The notes under the pieces: model-generated | What the model saw: the letters and a program-made list of their open reading frames with translations, nothing else | Told to the model about the DNA's origin: nothing | The model's database searches: none | NCBI GenBank assembly: GCA_949358305.1 | Contig: OX442317.1 | Coordinates: 10,110,186-10,174,185 of the forward strand | Source of the DNA: Strigamia acuminata | Taxonomy: Eukaryota > Arthropoda > Chilopoda > Geophilomorpha > Linotaeniidae | Direction of reading: 5' to 3' | DNA length: 64,000 bases | In this document: positions 1 through 10,475 of the stretch, one piece after another | Position numbering within the stretch: the first letter of the stretch is position 1 | Layout: each line of letters opens with the position of its first letter | Program-made: the position numbers and the translations under genes

Positions 1-508
1 AAAGGAAGTGTTCGCGGAATGGCGTCGTGGCAAACCAAAACCAAAACTAAAGGTTTTCTTTCTTTTAAATTTAAACATCGTAATAAATTAAAATACGATT
101 AGAGTTAAAATAAAAAAGTTTAACGTAAGAAATTAAAATTTAACGATCGGTTTTGCCTGCGACCCCTTCCAAAAAAGCGGATCACCTGAGTTCAAAAGTA
201 GTGTTGGATCAGCGCTACGACGGCGGAGATCATCGCAGAACTGCGAAACAAGAAAATAAGACCGACGGCCGCAACAAAAGAAAGGAGTTGCTGCCACCGT
301 CGATCTTGAGCATATTTCTGATCCCCATCGTTAACTGGGATTTATTATATTAATCTTGTGATCTAAAATTATTCAGGTCGACCCGCTAGAATCGTGGGAC
401 GCCCTGCCTCCGACGGCGTCAACCGCCAACAACATCTTTCGCGGAGCCCTGCCGATTTACCTGCGGCAGGCCTATCCTGCAGAGACCAGCGCCTGGAAAA
501 TCCGATTG

Positions 509-3163
509 ATGTATTCCAGGACCCTCGAGGAAAAATTCGAGCGATCAAAAACGCTGGTCGAGTGCATGACGAAGGAGATGAGGGAGCGAGTGGGGCCGCG
601 GATCCCACCCGATGCGGATCCGCCGAGCCCCGTTTACTCCGGGTACCTGGAAGAGGCTTACCCAGGCACGGTGGCCGAGCTGCACACCTCCCATAGGTGG
701 AGCGAGGCCCCGACCTTGGCAGCCCGCCAGAGAATAGTGGACGACGAGATCAAACGCTTAAAGCGCACCGAGACTCACGGAGTAACCCGAGTTCTCGAGA
801 GAAACGGTTTCTCCCCCGAAGAAATCCGTAGATGGCTTCGCGACATCGAAGAAGATCATCTGACACCCAGATGGATACCGCCGGCGAATTTTACGGCCAC
901 GCAGTCTGAGATGTGGCAGTTATACCACGCTGGTATCCTGGGAAGTCGCCGCCATCACAGAAGATCGAAGCGTCCGGCGGAGTCCGCCCCGCGCGGACCC
1001 GCACGAAGAAGACAGGCCGTCTCCCCAACAGAGGCCGGCCCGTCAACGAGTCGCGACTACCGCAGCCGCTCGAGCAGCTCCAGTTCCCGAACTCGAGTTG
1101 TCGTGCGCTCGGAGTGTCGCCGAGTAGTAACGCTCGAGCCTGCCTCGCCAGACGACGCGCGGGCTGAGCGAACGGTCGAATCTTCCGCCCACTGGGCTGC
1201 GAGGACCGAGACACACCAAGATCGAGGAAAGAAAAGATCCTCGTTGTTCATGGCGATTACCACACAGTCGTCAGATCAATCCTCGTCGCGACGAACCGTC
1301 TCATCACACCAGAGACCGAATTCTCCGACGGACGTCCCCCAGAGGACGGCCCAACGAAGATCCGTCGCAGCCAGCACCCGGAGGAATCGAAAGCGCAAAG
1401 TACGTCAGAAGTTGCGAGCACAATCCCTGATAGCTAAGGGATTAGAGAAGGAGCGAGAGATGGCCGCCGCGAAACGGTCCGAACCCCAGAGTCTCGGACC
1501 CACGGCTGGACCGTCCAGGCGCCAAGCAGAGATTGATTTGGGAGAGTTGACGGAAGAGCAAATGTCCCCAGATGAGTCGGACAAAGATGGGCCGGTTACA
1601 AAACAGGATCTGGCCGTAGCATTGAAGAACGCCTTCCGAGGATACGCGGCCAACCGGCCGTCGGGCTCAACACCGGCTGTGCCCACCGCGCTTGTGCCCC
1701 CACAAGTGCAATCGCGATGGCCGCCACTCCTCGAGGGTACAAACCCAGCCGTGACCGCTTGGACCCCTCCCCGGATGATTCCGGTGGGGGATCCAGCTCC
1801 GAAGCGGGTCAGATACGATAATCTACCCGGACTGGGCCGTCCACCGTCACCCCCAACGCCACGAGTGTGTCGACCTTATCGCAACGCCGAATGGTACGCC
1901 CAGCGAGAGATGGACGCTCGATGCCGGCGTGAAGCGGCCTATCCCCCACTCAGCGAGCTACAAGAATATCTGGCCGAATACGAGAACCCCGCGATTGCCG
2001 AGTTGGCCATACGACAGGCCGACGCCGCCCAAACCCACCACATCAATTGGGCGATCGAACAGATGCGGACGCTGTCACAACAATTCAGTGGCAATCCGGA
2101 CCGCGCTCACCCCTGCCATCGGAGCAGTTTGAATTTGGCAGTGACGAACGTCATGGCCCAGCTGCTATCCCTGGGCGTCTTCTTGGACAGTCGGCAGGCT
2201 ATGGCGGCCTGGACAATCGTCGACCGTGAGGGAGTTCACCTTCCTCGGGCGTTGTACCAGGTATGGGCCGGATGGACTCCTGAGCCCGCCTCGCTGCGCT
2301 TCGACCTGGCCAGAAATACGGAAAACCCAGGCCTACAGTTTTCAAAGATGCGTTCGTTAGCATTCCGCTACCGGAACCCCGGAGTCCACCCTTCCTTGTT
2401 GCGAACAATTCGGGAGGTTCCGGAGATACCGGGAACGGCGGCGAGCCTTCCACAGGCCATCGAGACCGCCCCCCCAGAGGCGGCGGTCCAACCATACATA
2501 CCGACCCCAAAGCCGGTATTCCCGAAGGAGAAGCGACACGCGAATCGACCCATATTGATTCCGAAGCGTTCCAAGCGAGGACCCCGAACTCCTCCGCTGC
2601 CCTCTCCTTCACCACCAGCGGCAGGGCTGGCCGCTCTCTCTGCAGAGCCGGCTACGCCACCGTTGGAGAGCCCAATGGAGATTCCGCTCCCACCATCGCC
2701 TCCGCCGCCCCCAGCAGCGCAGCTTTATTTGAGGCTGGGAGTGGAATACCCCTTCCTTCAGATGTCGGAGTTCACGCGACAACGCATCATTGACTCCGAC
2801 GATCACGGCGAATCAATCCTCAAATGGCTAAACAGAGAAGCCCGATCCACCATGGACGCCGTCTTCCATCGCCGTATCCTACGGGCCCACAGGAAACCCG
2901 GATCGAGCGCCGAGTCGCGAAGGATCCGACTCGTCCCCGATCGATTCCCCGCGTCTACCCGGATTTGGATCCATGAGCGTACGGGGTTGGTTGGCGAGCC
3001 AGCCGGCAGTCACCCGCAGTACTTCATCAACGAGCGACAAAATCCTGCGGATCTGACAACCTCTCTGCCCCCGGATTTACCACCGCCGCCACCGGCAGTG
3101 CCACCCGTGATCCTCCGCCCATGCAGAGGAGTGCTGCCGGCTCTTCGCAGAGGAGAGCGATGA
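509..3163 (+). CDS. Gag-like protein of GC-rich LTR element, unrecognised family
   Basis: About 884 residues from the first ATG at 509. The frame is open back to 362, just after a stop at 359-361, and a good splice acceptor (attattcag at 368-376) lies in this open stretch, so an upstream exon is likely. The protein has a charged helical N-terminus, an Arg/Ser-rich basic stretch (about residues 150-200), long disordered regions, and Pro-rich blocks near residues 700 and 860. No CCHC knuckle, protease DTG/DSG or RT motif is visible. It sits directly upstream of an LTR-like sequence, so a structural (gag) role is inferred from position only. A host or other mobile-element gene remains possible. 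Confidence 0.45.
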   Translation: MYSRTLEEKFERSKTLVECMTKEMRERVGPRIPPDADPPSPVYSGYLEEAYPGTVAELHTSHRWSEAPTLAARQRIVDDEIKRLKRTETHGVTRVLERNGFSPEEIRRWLRDIEEDHLTPRWIPPANFTATQSEMWQLYHAGILGSRRHHRRSKRPAESAPRGPARRRQAVSPTEAGPSTSRDYRSRSSSSSSRTRVVVRSECRRVVTLEPASPDDARAERTVESSAHWAARTETHQDRGKKRSSLFMAITTQSSDQSSSRRTVSSHQRPNSPTDVPQRTAQRRSVAASTRRNRKRKVRQKLRAQSLIAKGLEKEREMAAAKRSEPQSLGPTAGPSRRQAEIDLGELTEEQMSPDESDKDGPVTKQDLAVALKNAFRGYAANRPSGSTPAVPTALVPPQVQSRWPPLLEGTNPAVTAWTPPRMIPVGDPAPKRVRYDNLPGLGRPPSPPTPRVCRPYRNAEWYAQREMDARCRREAAYPPLSELQEYLAEYENPAIAELAIRQADAAQTHHINWAIEQMRTLSQQFSGNPDRAHPCHRSSLNLAVTNVMAQLLSLGVFLDSRQAMAAWTIVDREGVHLPRALYQVWAGWTPEPASLRFDLARNTENPGLQFSKMRSLAFRYRNPGVHPSLLRTIREVPEIPGTAASLPQAIETAPPEAAVQPYIPTPKPVFPKEKRHANRPILIPKRSKRGPRTPPLPSPSPPAAGLAALSAEPATPPLESPMEIPLPPSPPPPPAAQLYLRLGVEYPFLQMSEFTRQRIIDSDDHGESILKWLNREARSTMDAVFHRRILRAHRKPGSSAESRRIRLVPDRFPASTRIWIHERTGLVGEPAGSHPQYFINERQNPADLTTSLPPDLPPPPPAVPPVILRPCRGVLPALRRGER

Positions 3164-3210
3164 GAAAATTGAGATCGCTCCGATCCGAGATCGAAGCTGG
3201 AGGAGGGACG

Positions 3211-3977
3211 TGTGGTGACCCAGTTGGATAAGTGTCCCCCCAGGGCGGATACTTGTCCTATGAGTCACTATGATTAAAGAGTCGTTCCCCCCCGAGTTGG
3301 CTCCACCTCCCCATGGTAGGTGTGTGCCCCGAGGGGGAGGAAGCGGCTGGTGGTCAGCCCCCATTGGTTGATCGCCGGCCCTTCACCCCACTGCATAAAA
3401 GGCTGTGTTTCCCGCCTAAAGACAGAACTTACACAAACGACACCAAGAACACAGCAACTACCTCACCGTCAGGCCAACTTCAACTACAAGTTAGGATTGA
3501 TCGAGGATCGCTGAGTAAAGTGCAAACTGTAACTCTCACGAAGTCACTTGCGAGCTATTCCTGCGAAAGCACGAGAATAGCCCTTGTGAAATCACCCAGA
3601 ATAATCGCCCAGACGATTATTCGCCGAAGTAAGTGTCCGAGTGCTTTGTAGGGAACCCCAAAGTTCCTAGACGAGGCCTCTGCGACGCTAAACCAAACCC
3701 TAGACAACAGGCACGGATAGAAGACTCGAAAGAGCATTCCACCGCGTCCGTGAAGACGAATCCGTGACGAATTAACGACAACTCGAGACGCCGCCTTTGT
3801 TCCGCCGACCACGCGGAATCGACGACGCCATCTTGAGAAATCCTTTGTTCGACGCTGACCACGTCGACTCTAGAATTATTACTGAGTGTATTTTAAAGGC
3901 ATAAAGCCTGGTGAATAAATTACCTGTTTATTTACATACATTTGGTATTCATTTGGGTATTTGCATAATTGATCACA
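3211..3977 (+). repeat. 3' LTR of the GC-rich element
   Basis: The block starts TGTGGTGACC right after a purine-rich tract and most plausibly ends ...TGATCACA at 3977, giving about 767 bp with short imperfect inverted ends. Inside are a TATA-like box (cataaaagg near 3395) and a late AATAAA (near 3913), in the order expected for an LTR promoter and polyadenylation site. The partner LTR is not in the window, so the 3' limit is an estimate. Confidence 0.5.
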
Positions 3978-4146
3978 GGTAAAGTATTACACGTTAGCGC
4001 TATTTAAACCTATACCAAGTAGGACGCGACAAGTTAGATAACATTAATGATGAACTAAGAGGCAAAACACATAGCTCAAAAGGTTGGACACATTGATTCT
4101 TAACATGAATAACCGTGGATGTTGCTCTCTTCTCTGCCGTAATTCA

Positions 4147-4293
4147 ACTTGTATATTTGATTGTCCCTTTCAAGTATCTCAACACTCGCTTCAATGCGAT
4201 AAAATGAATTTTTCGTGGATCCTTGTTATACTGAGATAACAGGCTCATCGGGAAACTTAGATCTGGTCTCGTGTGTGTGGCAAGGTACATCAT
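4147..4293 (-). pseudogene. Copia pol C-terminal fragment beyond the BEL insertion
   Basis: Read on the minus strand from 4293, about 49 codons give the conserved copia block after the RT: YLATHTRPDLSF, then LLSQYNKDP, then VLRYLKGT. Joined across the BEL element, minus one copy of the ATCAT duplication, the reading continues directly from 10742. A TGA then stops it and the RNase H proper is absent, so this is a relic. Confidence 0.8.
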
Positions 4294-4591
4294 TGTGGAA
4301 ACTGGCGGTTTCCAAGGTGAACCAGTTTGATTGTGTTTTTTGCCACCGTGGCGCAGGTGAAAAAGCTCACCTGTGACCCAGATCTGTATTCTTGGAATTT
4401 AAGGATTAGCTTAATCCTTTTGTTTTATATACCTAAAATTTTGAATAAAATATCAGTTCTTATTTTGTAAATGTAACAATCGGTCGTGTGCTTTTTGCGT
4501 CTACAACTTTCGAACTTAAATCCGACTCCATCCGTTCTTCGAGATAAGTTTTGCGAATAATTCATTTATTTAAGTTACGTGAGTAACTATA
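4294..4591 (+). repeat. BEL 5' LTR
   Basis: Starts TGTGGAAACTGG and ends GAGTAACTATA, just before the primer-binding site. It is 298 bp, the same length as the 3' copy. The terminal TA instead of CA is unusual, but the flanking 5-bp duplication fixes both ends. Confidence 0.93.
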
Positions 4592-4609
4592 TGGTGCCGA
4601 AACCCGGGA
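4592..4609 (+). other. BEL primer-binding site
   Basis: TGGTGCCGAAACCCGGGA abuts the LTR end and has the TGG start and length of a tRNA 3'-end complement used to prime minus-strand synthesis. The tRNA itself was not identified. Confidence 0.8.
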
Positions 4610-4642
4610 ATTCTTCAAGAAAAACGAACCAGGACGAGTAGA

Positions 4643-7600
4643 ATGGACGATTTAACAAGAAACCGCGCACAAAGAGAATCAGCGAGAAAGAGCGTGCGAG
4701 CGCTTTTCACCAAAATCAACAAAGAAATGGGTGAAGATCCACTAAATGAAGTCAAATTATTATGTCTACAGGCGCAGTTGACCACGAAACGAGTGAAGAT
4801 CGACAAATTGGACGTTTTAATCGCCGACGGAATTACAGACGTCAATGAAGTGGATCAAGACGAGACAGATGCGGAAGAATTTCAAGACGAGATGACGGCC
4901 GCAAGAATTACACTGGAAGTCGCCCTAAAAGAACTCAACCAAATGAAACAAACACCACCACAGCAAATACCACCGCAAGTACCACTCGTAAATTTGAATG
5001 CAAACCTCCCGTTAAACCCAATCCAACCACAATGTACCGTGATGAAATTACCAAAACTAGAAGTTGCCAAGTTTAAAGGCACGCCGGAAACCTGGACGGG
5101 GTTCTGGTCAGATTTTGAATTGAGCGTGCATAATAACACTTCCCTGCCTAAAACAGCCAAATTTGTATATCTGCGCTCACTCGTCGAGGGACTCGCAGCA
5201 AACGCAATTAGCGGACTCACCGTGACGGAACTCAACTACGACACCGCAATATCGCTTTTGACTAATCGTTTTGGACAGAAGGAGCAGATTGTCGGTGCTC
5301 ATATGGCCAAGCTGCTCGAGATGCCGTCAGTTAAGCGAGTAGAAGATGTGGCAGCCCTACGGAAGCTTTACGATTTTTGCGACCTCCACATCAAGAGTCT
5401 AGAGAACCTCGGAGTGCCGGCAGAAACTTTCGGACCATTATTATGCCCAATACTCGCACGTGCTGTGCCAACCAGCATACAACATGATTTTGCACGTCCA
5501 CGAGGAGATGCACCTTGGGTTGTTAAAGAATTTTTGGATTTTTTTAGATTCGAAGTAGCGATGCGCGAACGTACGGAAGTCACAGATAAAACCAGTAAAC
5601 CGCAACAAGAATCGATGGAAACCCCGAATACCAAAAAGGAAGAGGTGAAGAAAACCAATTACAAGTCTAATACCCACAGTTCTGCTTCAGCTTTATCGAA
5701 CATCGTTTACAAGTGCACGTTTTGCGAGAAAACAGAACACAAGAGTCCAGACTGTCCGTTGTCCGTAGAAAAAAGAAAAGAAGCGTGTTTCAAAGCCCGA
5801 CGCTGTTATCGATGCCTGAAGGAGAATCACCAAGCGCGTCAGTGTAATACGAGATTTAAATGTCGGAAATGCGAACAAAAACACCACACGTATTTATGCG
5901 ACAAAACCGACGAAGAAAAACCAAAGGACACCATTACGTCGTCTGTACAAGAATCAACACCTGCGGAAAACGTAATGTTCCTGCAGGTCGTCGTCCTAGA
6001 AGCCAATGGAAACGGGAAGAAGAGGAAAGTCCAGTGTTTTTTGGATGGGGGATCACAAAGAAGCTTCATCACAGAAAAACTGTCGCACGAATTACAACTG
6101 GAAAAAACTGGAGAACAATCCCTCGCCCTCTTGACTTTCGGATCCACTGAGCCAACCATTACCAAACGAAAACAGGTGAAGTTAAACTTGAATAATTGTG
6201 AAGATAAGAATTTCAGTTTAGAAATCGAAGCGCTTGAGTCACCCTGGATCACACCGACATTACGAGGAAAGCCTGATGAACAAGTGTTGGAACAACTGAA
6301 GAAATACAACATAAAACTGGCCTACGATAACAACATTCAACGAGACGATGGAGTGTCCATTTTGATCGGCGTCGACAACTTTTGGCGAGTTACAACGGGA
6401 AAACAACAACGTATCGACGAGAATTTAATGGCGATCGAAACCATCTTTGGTTGGACACTGCACGGATCAGCTGGGAAGACAGAAACAACAATGTCGTCTT
6501 TGGTGCGGGTAAATAAAGTGATTGTTGCCGATAATACAAACGAACTTTTAGAGAAATTCTGGAACTTGGAGTCGATTGGGATTCGCCACGAAACTGTAGA
6601 ACCAGGAATCGATGAAGTGGACACACTGAAGCGATTCAAAGACCAGATTGAGTGGGTAGACGACCATTACGAAGTAGGATTCCTGTGGAAGATCGACCGC
6701 AAGGAATTGAGCGACAATCGAGATGTTGCGAAAAAGCGTTTGTGGAGTTTAATTAATCGTTTTCGCAAAAATCCCAAATTGTATTTAGACTATAAAAAAG
6801 TGATCGACGAACAGCTGATTTCCAGAGTCGTGGAGAGAGTACCAAAGGATTCGAAACCAAACAACCCGTATTATATCCCTCACCGACCAGTAATTGATGA
6901 AACTCGAGCCACAACAAAGTTACGAATTGTTTACGATGCGTCGTCACACGCAAAGGGATGTTTGTCACTAAACGACTGTTTGAGTAAGGGCCCGAATATG
7001 TTACCTCATCTAATAAACATTGTTTTGAAGTTCCGAACCGGCAAATATGGCGCAATCGGGGACATTGAGAAGGCTTTCCATCGAATACACCTCAAGACAG
7101 ACGAACGCGACGTGACACAATTTTATCGGATCGAGGATGGGTGGAACGGTGAAGAGTCGGTAAAATTAATTGAACTGCGGCAAACTCGAGTCCCATTTGG
7201 AACAGGTCCCAGTCCATTTTTGTTAAATGCAACAATTAAAGAACATGTTGACAAATTTGAAGAACAATACCCTGAAACTTGTGCTAAACTAAAAGAAGAT
7301 TTATATGTGGATGATTTTGTAACAAATGAGAACAGTTCGAACAAGCTAATACAAACCTACAATGAGAGCCGAGATATTTTGCAAGCCGCAAATATGAACT
7401 TAACCAAGTGGAAAACGAACAATGTGAAACTCCAAGCTGTAATTGTTAAAGATGACCCGAATTGTGACGTAGAAACTTTTCAGGGGAAAACTAAAGTGTT
7501 AGGAATAGTATGGGATTTGAAATTAGATAATTTAGGACTAGATATTTCAGAATTATTAAATGAGATTAATTTAACAAAGTATACCAAAAGATTTATCGTT

Positions 7601-8377
7601 AGAATAACTGCAATGATTTTTGACCCGTTGGGAATGGCGAACCCCTTTGTGATAACTGCTAAAATTATTTTTCAGGAACTTTGGAAACTAAATGTTGGGT
7701 GGGATGACGTCATTCCAGAATATGTGAAGATAAAGTGGGAAAATTGGTATGTTCACATACCATACCTCGAAAATTTAAATTTAGAGCGCAAATTGTTAAA
7801 TTGGGGAGGAAATTATGGAAAAAGGATTCACATCTTCTGTGATGCCAGTCCGAGAGCGTATGGCGTAGTAGCCTACACTCGAGTTCTGGACGAAACAAAT
7901 GCTGTTAATATTGATTTTATTATTTCAAAATGTAGAGTTGCACCGGTTAAAGAGTTAACACTGCCAAAGTTGGAGCTGATGGGTGCTTTACTAGCATCAA
8001 GATTAATCCAGACTTTAAAGCAGACACTCGGATGCGAAGACTTCACGATCTGGACCGACTCAAAGATCGTATTGCATTGGATCCGCGACACCAAGAACAG
8101 ACCAGCGACGTTCGTGTACAATCGTGTACGGGAAATTGTTGAGAATACATTGAGAGACGATTGGCGCCACTGCCCAGGGAAAGATAATCCAGCCGACCTG
8201 GTTACGAGGGGAGTGAACGTAAAACAGCTCACCGAAGAACCATTTTGGTTAAAAGGACCGGAGTGGCTTGCAGACAACGAATCGAGATGGCCAAATGAGG
8301 ACGTGAACGTGGATCCAATCATCGAGGACGACGACAGGGAAGTGAATATTGTCACGTGTACGAACCGTGTCGATTAA
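4643..8377 (+). CDS. BEL/Pao gag-pol: gag, protease, RT, RNase H
   Basis: 1244 residues from ATG 4643. Order: a DUF1759-like gag (about residues 130-290), three Cys/His knuckles (CTFCEKTEHKSPDC, CYRCLKENHQARQC, CRKCEQKHHTYLC), and a retroviral-type protease with the BEL variant CFLDGGSQRSF. The Pao-type RT has DIEKAFHRIHL and the catalytic YVDD, and the RNase H has FCDASPRAYG and WTDSKIVLHW followed by NPADLVTRG. The frame ends at a TAA (8375-8377) where BEL proteins normally run on to integrase, which lies in frame further down at 8880. The 5' half therefore appears intact, but pol is divided. Confidence 0.92.
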   Translation: MDDLTRNRAQRESARKSVRALFTKINKEMGEDPLNEVKLLCLQAQLTTKRVKIDKLDVLIADGITDVNEVDQDETDAEEFQDEMTAARITLEVALKELNQMKQTPPQQIPPQVPLVNLNANLPLNPIQPQCTVMKLPKLEVAKFKGTPETWTGFWSDFELSVHNNTSLPKTAKFVYLRSLVEGLAANAISGLTVTELNYDTAISLLTNRFGQKEQIVGAHMAKLLEMPSVKRVEDVAALRKLYDFCDLHIKSLENLGVPAETFGPLLCPILARAVPTSIQHDFARPRGDAPWVVKEFLDFFRFEVAMRERTEVTDKTSKPQQESMETPNTKKEEVKKTNYKSNTHSSASALSNIVYKCTFCEKTEHKSPDCPLSVEKRKEACFKARRCYRCLKENHQARQCNTRFKCRKCEQKHHTYLCDKTDEEKPKDTITSSVQESTPAENVMFLQVVVLEANGNGKKRKVQCFLDGGSQRSFITEKLSHELQLEKTGEQSLALLTFGSTEPTITKRKQVKLNLNNCEDKNFSLEIEALESPWITPTLRGKPDEQVLEQLKKYNIKLAYDNNIQRDDGVSILIGVDNFWRVTTGKQQRIDENLMAIETIFGWTLHGSAGKTETTMSSLVRVNKVIVADNTNELLEKFWNLESIGIRHETVEPGIDEVDTLKRFKDQIEWVDDHYEVGFLWKIDRKELSDNRDVAKKRLWSLINRFRKNPKLYLDYKKVIDEQLISRVVERVPKDSKPNNPYYIPHRPVIDETRATTKLRIVYDASSHAKGCLSLNDCLSKGPNMLPHLINIVLKFRTGKYGAIGDIEKAFHRIHLKTDERDVTQFYRIEDGWNGEESVKLIELRQTRVPFGTGPSPFLLNATIKEHVDKFEEQYPETCAKLKEDLYVDDFVTNENSSNKLIQTYNESRDILQAANMNLTKWKTNNVKLQAVIVKDDPNCDVETFQGKTKVLGIVWDLKLDNLGLDISELLNEINLTKYTKRFIVRITAMIFDPLGMANPFVITAKIIFQELWKLNVGWDDVIPEYVKIKWENWYVHIPYLENLNLERKLLNWGGNYGKRIHIFCDASPRAYGVVAYTRVLDETNAVNIDFIISKCRVAPVKELTLPKLELMGALLASRLIQTLKQTLGCEDFTIWTDSKIVLHWIRDTKNRPATFVYNRVREIVENTLRDDWRHCPGKDNPADLVTRGVNVKQLTEEPFWLKGPEWLADNESRWPNEDVNVDPIIEDDDREVNIVTCTNRVD

Positions 8378-8879
8378 TGCGCGATTCGTAGCACGTAATT
8401 TGAGTCATTATTAGTTTAATGTTGCTAAATTTCGGCAACAGATGGCGTGGCGATTGGAAACCGTCATCGTCGTCTGTTAGATTGATCAATTCGATTAAGG
8501 GTGGAATAGGAGATTTCCTATGAACTGACCCACTCCAAGACAGCTCACTTAATCTTATGTTGCTTTACAGAACACACCAAATTATTTTACCAGTCTAATG
8601 TCGCTCGATACTGAGTACGGCTGCCGACTTGGGTTTTGACATTTATTTAACTTAGATAATTTATCACCCAGTTGTTAAGTGTTTGTTTGATTGTACTGAA
8701 TTAATATAATGTAAATGCCATTTCATTCAAAGTTATTGTTGATGATTTAATCCGATTTGTAGAGCGCATAATTAATGAAGGTCGAACAGACTTTGTCTGT
8801 CCGATCTAATAAAGTTCAGATTTGGAATTTAAAATAGAAACACGCCTCATTCTTTCTTTATCACTCAGTCAAAATACAG
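8378..8879 (+). other. 0.5-kb interruption inside BEL pol (intron-like or solo LTR)
   Basis: This non-coding stretch separates RNase H from integrase. Two readings compete. As an intron, GTGAAT at 8342 and the acceptor AATACAG ending 8879 join GAA to TTG in phase 0, giving a continuous pol. As a solo LTR, it runs from TGTTGC at 8420 to AATACA at 8878, has an AATAAA near 8810, and begins with the TGTTGC...AACAGATGGCG style of BEL LTRs. I found no convincing target duplication for the LTR reading. Confidence 0.5.
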
Positions 8880-10475
8880 TTGCGTGGAACTCGGATTGAA
8901 GCCCAGGATCCACGTAACAATATGACATTAATAACAGTTGCTGAACCAGATATCGATTACACTCGATTTAGTACGTGGAAGAAGCTGAAACGAGTTACAG
9001 CCTGGGTTTTTAGATATATTGCGAATCTAAAGACGAAAAATAGAAATGGAGATGCGCTGACAAACGAGGAAATTGAACTTGCTGAACTTTATTGGGTGAA
9101 CTATTTACAGAAAAGCAAATTTCCAAAAGAGATCGAGTGCTTGTCAAGGCAGAAACAAATCGAAAAGTTGTCAACAATCATAAAGTTGTCGCCAATACTA
9201 GATGAGAAGGGATTGTTGCGTGCAACACATCGATGGGGATTAGCAGAAATCGACCGAAATACACGCGAACCCCTTTTATTACCAAACGAACATTTTATAA
9301 CTAAATTGATTGTTTTAGGCGAACACGAACGAGCTTTACACAGTGGACTGGCCGACACATTGAGTGGACTTCGAGAGAGATTCTGGATCGCCCGTGCGAG
9401 GAAAACAATCAAGGGAATCATCCATAAGTGTGTTTGCTGTCGAAAAATACAAGGACGTTTAGCCAAAGAAAAGTGGGGATTGCTGCCCATTGATCGTGTT
9501 ACGCCGAGTGAACCGTTCGAAATTTGCGGAGTTGATTTTGCTGGTCCTCTCTACACCAAATTGGGTAACAAAGTGTATATTGCCCTGTTTACATGTGCGG
9601 TAACGCGTGCAGTCCACCTGGAATTGCTCTCCAACTTGAGTACCGATAAATTTATTGACTGTGTAAAGCGTTTTATCTCTAGAAGAGGAATTCCCAAAAC
9701 TATATTCTCCGATAACGCCAAAACGTTCAAGAGAGCAGACAAGGAGATTAATTTGTTTTTGAAGTATTTACCAGAAGAACAATTTCAAGGATTTATTACG
9801 GAAAAACGGATAACATGGAAATATATTGTCGAGACCGCACCGTGGTGGGGCGGCTTTTGGGAGCGCATGGTGCGTTCCGTGAAGTTGGCGCTGAAGAAAA
9901 CGATTGGGAAAAACTCACTCGATTATGAGGGACTCGTAACCGTACTAGCAGAAGCTGAAGCTGTTGTGAACTCCAGACCATTAACTTATGTTTATGACAT
10001 TCCTCATGAAGAATTACCCCTTTCCCCCTCTCATTTTCTCTTAGGAAAACGCATTTCATTTCTGCCGACCGCGCCGAAATATTCCACCAATCCGGGATCA
10101 AAAGATGACATCTTAAGAGCGTGGAAATACCGACAAACGCTTATCCAACGATTTTGGGACCGTTGGACGAAGGAATACTTAATCGAATTACGCCAACACC
10201 GAGGCGTCACCAGTCGTACGAAATTTAACGTGGGAGATATTGTGATCATCGAGGACCAAAACCGGCCGCGACTTACGTGGAAACTCGGGCGCATCACCTC
10301 CGTGAAGGAGGGTCGTGACGGCTTGATTCGTTCCTGCGAAATTCAGATGTCCAACGGGACACGTCTTCGAAGACCCATCCAGAGACTATGCAACCTCGAA
10401 GTGGAAACCGAAGTTCCAGTCCGCCGGGACGGGGGGACTGTGGAAACTGGCGATTTCCAAGGTGAACCAGTTTGA
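8880..10475 (+). CDS. BEL/Pao integrase, C-terminal part of pol
   Basis: About 531 residues with no ATG-initiated natural start; it is the continuation of gag-pol. It opens with the linker typical of BEL pol (DIDYTRFSTWKKL). A HHCC zinc-binding region follows (EHERALHSG, CVCCRKIQG). The integrase core shows D in CGVDFAGPL, D in TIFSDNAKTF and E in WWGGFWERMV. A DUF5641-like C-terminal domain follows (WDRWTKEYL, VGDIVIIED). The frame runs to within 40 bp of the 3' LTR and overlaps no other gene. Confidence 0.9.
   Translation: MRGTRIEAQDPRNNMTLITVAEPDIDYTRFSTWKKLKRVTAWVFRYIANLKTKNRNGDALTNEEIELAELYWVNYLQKSKFPKEIECLSRQKQIEKLSTIIKLSPILDEKGLLRATHRWGLAEIDRNTREPLLLPNEHFITKLIVLGEHERALHSGLADTLSGLRERFWIARARKTIKGIIHKCVCCRKIQGRLAKEKWGLLPIDRVTPSEPFEICGVDFAGPLYTKLGNKVYIALFTCAVTRAVHLELLSNLSTDKFIDCVKRFISRRGIPKTIFSDNAKTFKRADKEINLFLKYLPEEQFQGFITEKRITWKYIVETAPWWGGFWERMVRSVKLALKKTIGKNSLDYEGLVTVLAEAEAVVNSRPLTYVYDIPHEELPLSPSHFLLGKRISFLPTAPKYSTNPGSKDDILRAWKYRQTLIQRFWDRWTKEYLIELRQHRGVTSRTKFNVGDIVIIEDQNRPRLTWKLGRITSVKEGRDGLIRSCEIQMSNGTRLRRPIQRLCNLEVETEVPVRRDGGTVETGDFQGEPV

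Larger units (their letters stand above)
1..3977 (+). mobile_element. GC-rich LTR element, 3' part (5' end outside window)
   Basis: An element-like unit runs off the left edge: a long GC-rich reading frame, then a purine tract (3194-3210), then a terminal-repeat-like block beginning TGTGGTGACC. Its base composition is clearly richer in G and C than the AT-rich surroundings. No reverse transcriptase, integrase, RNase H or zinc knuckle is visible, so this looks like a non-autonomous, gag-only LTR element. The 5' LTR and primer-binding site would lie left of the window, so the boundaries cannot be proven here. Confidence 0.5.

Noticed and set aside
3000-3070. NPADL motif in the GC-rich frame, as at the end of BEL RNase H
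   Set aside because: Five residues only, with no RT or RNase H around it; chance match.
8420-8884. GTTGC target duplication around the BEL pol interruption
   Set aside because: GTTGC occurs at 8421 and 8879, but using it would require an element starting TAAATTT rather than TG; not convincing.
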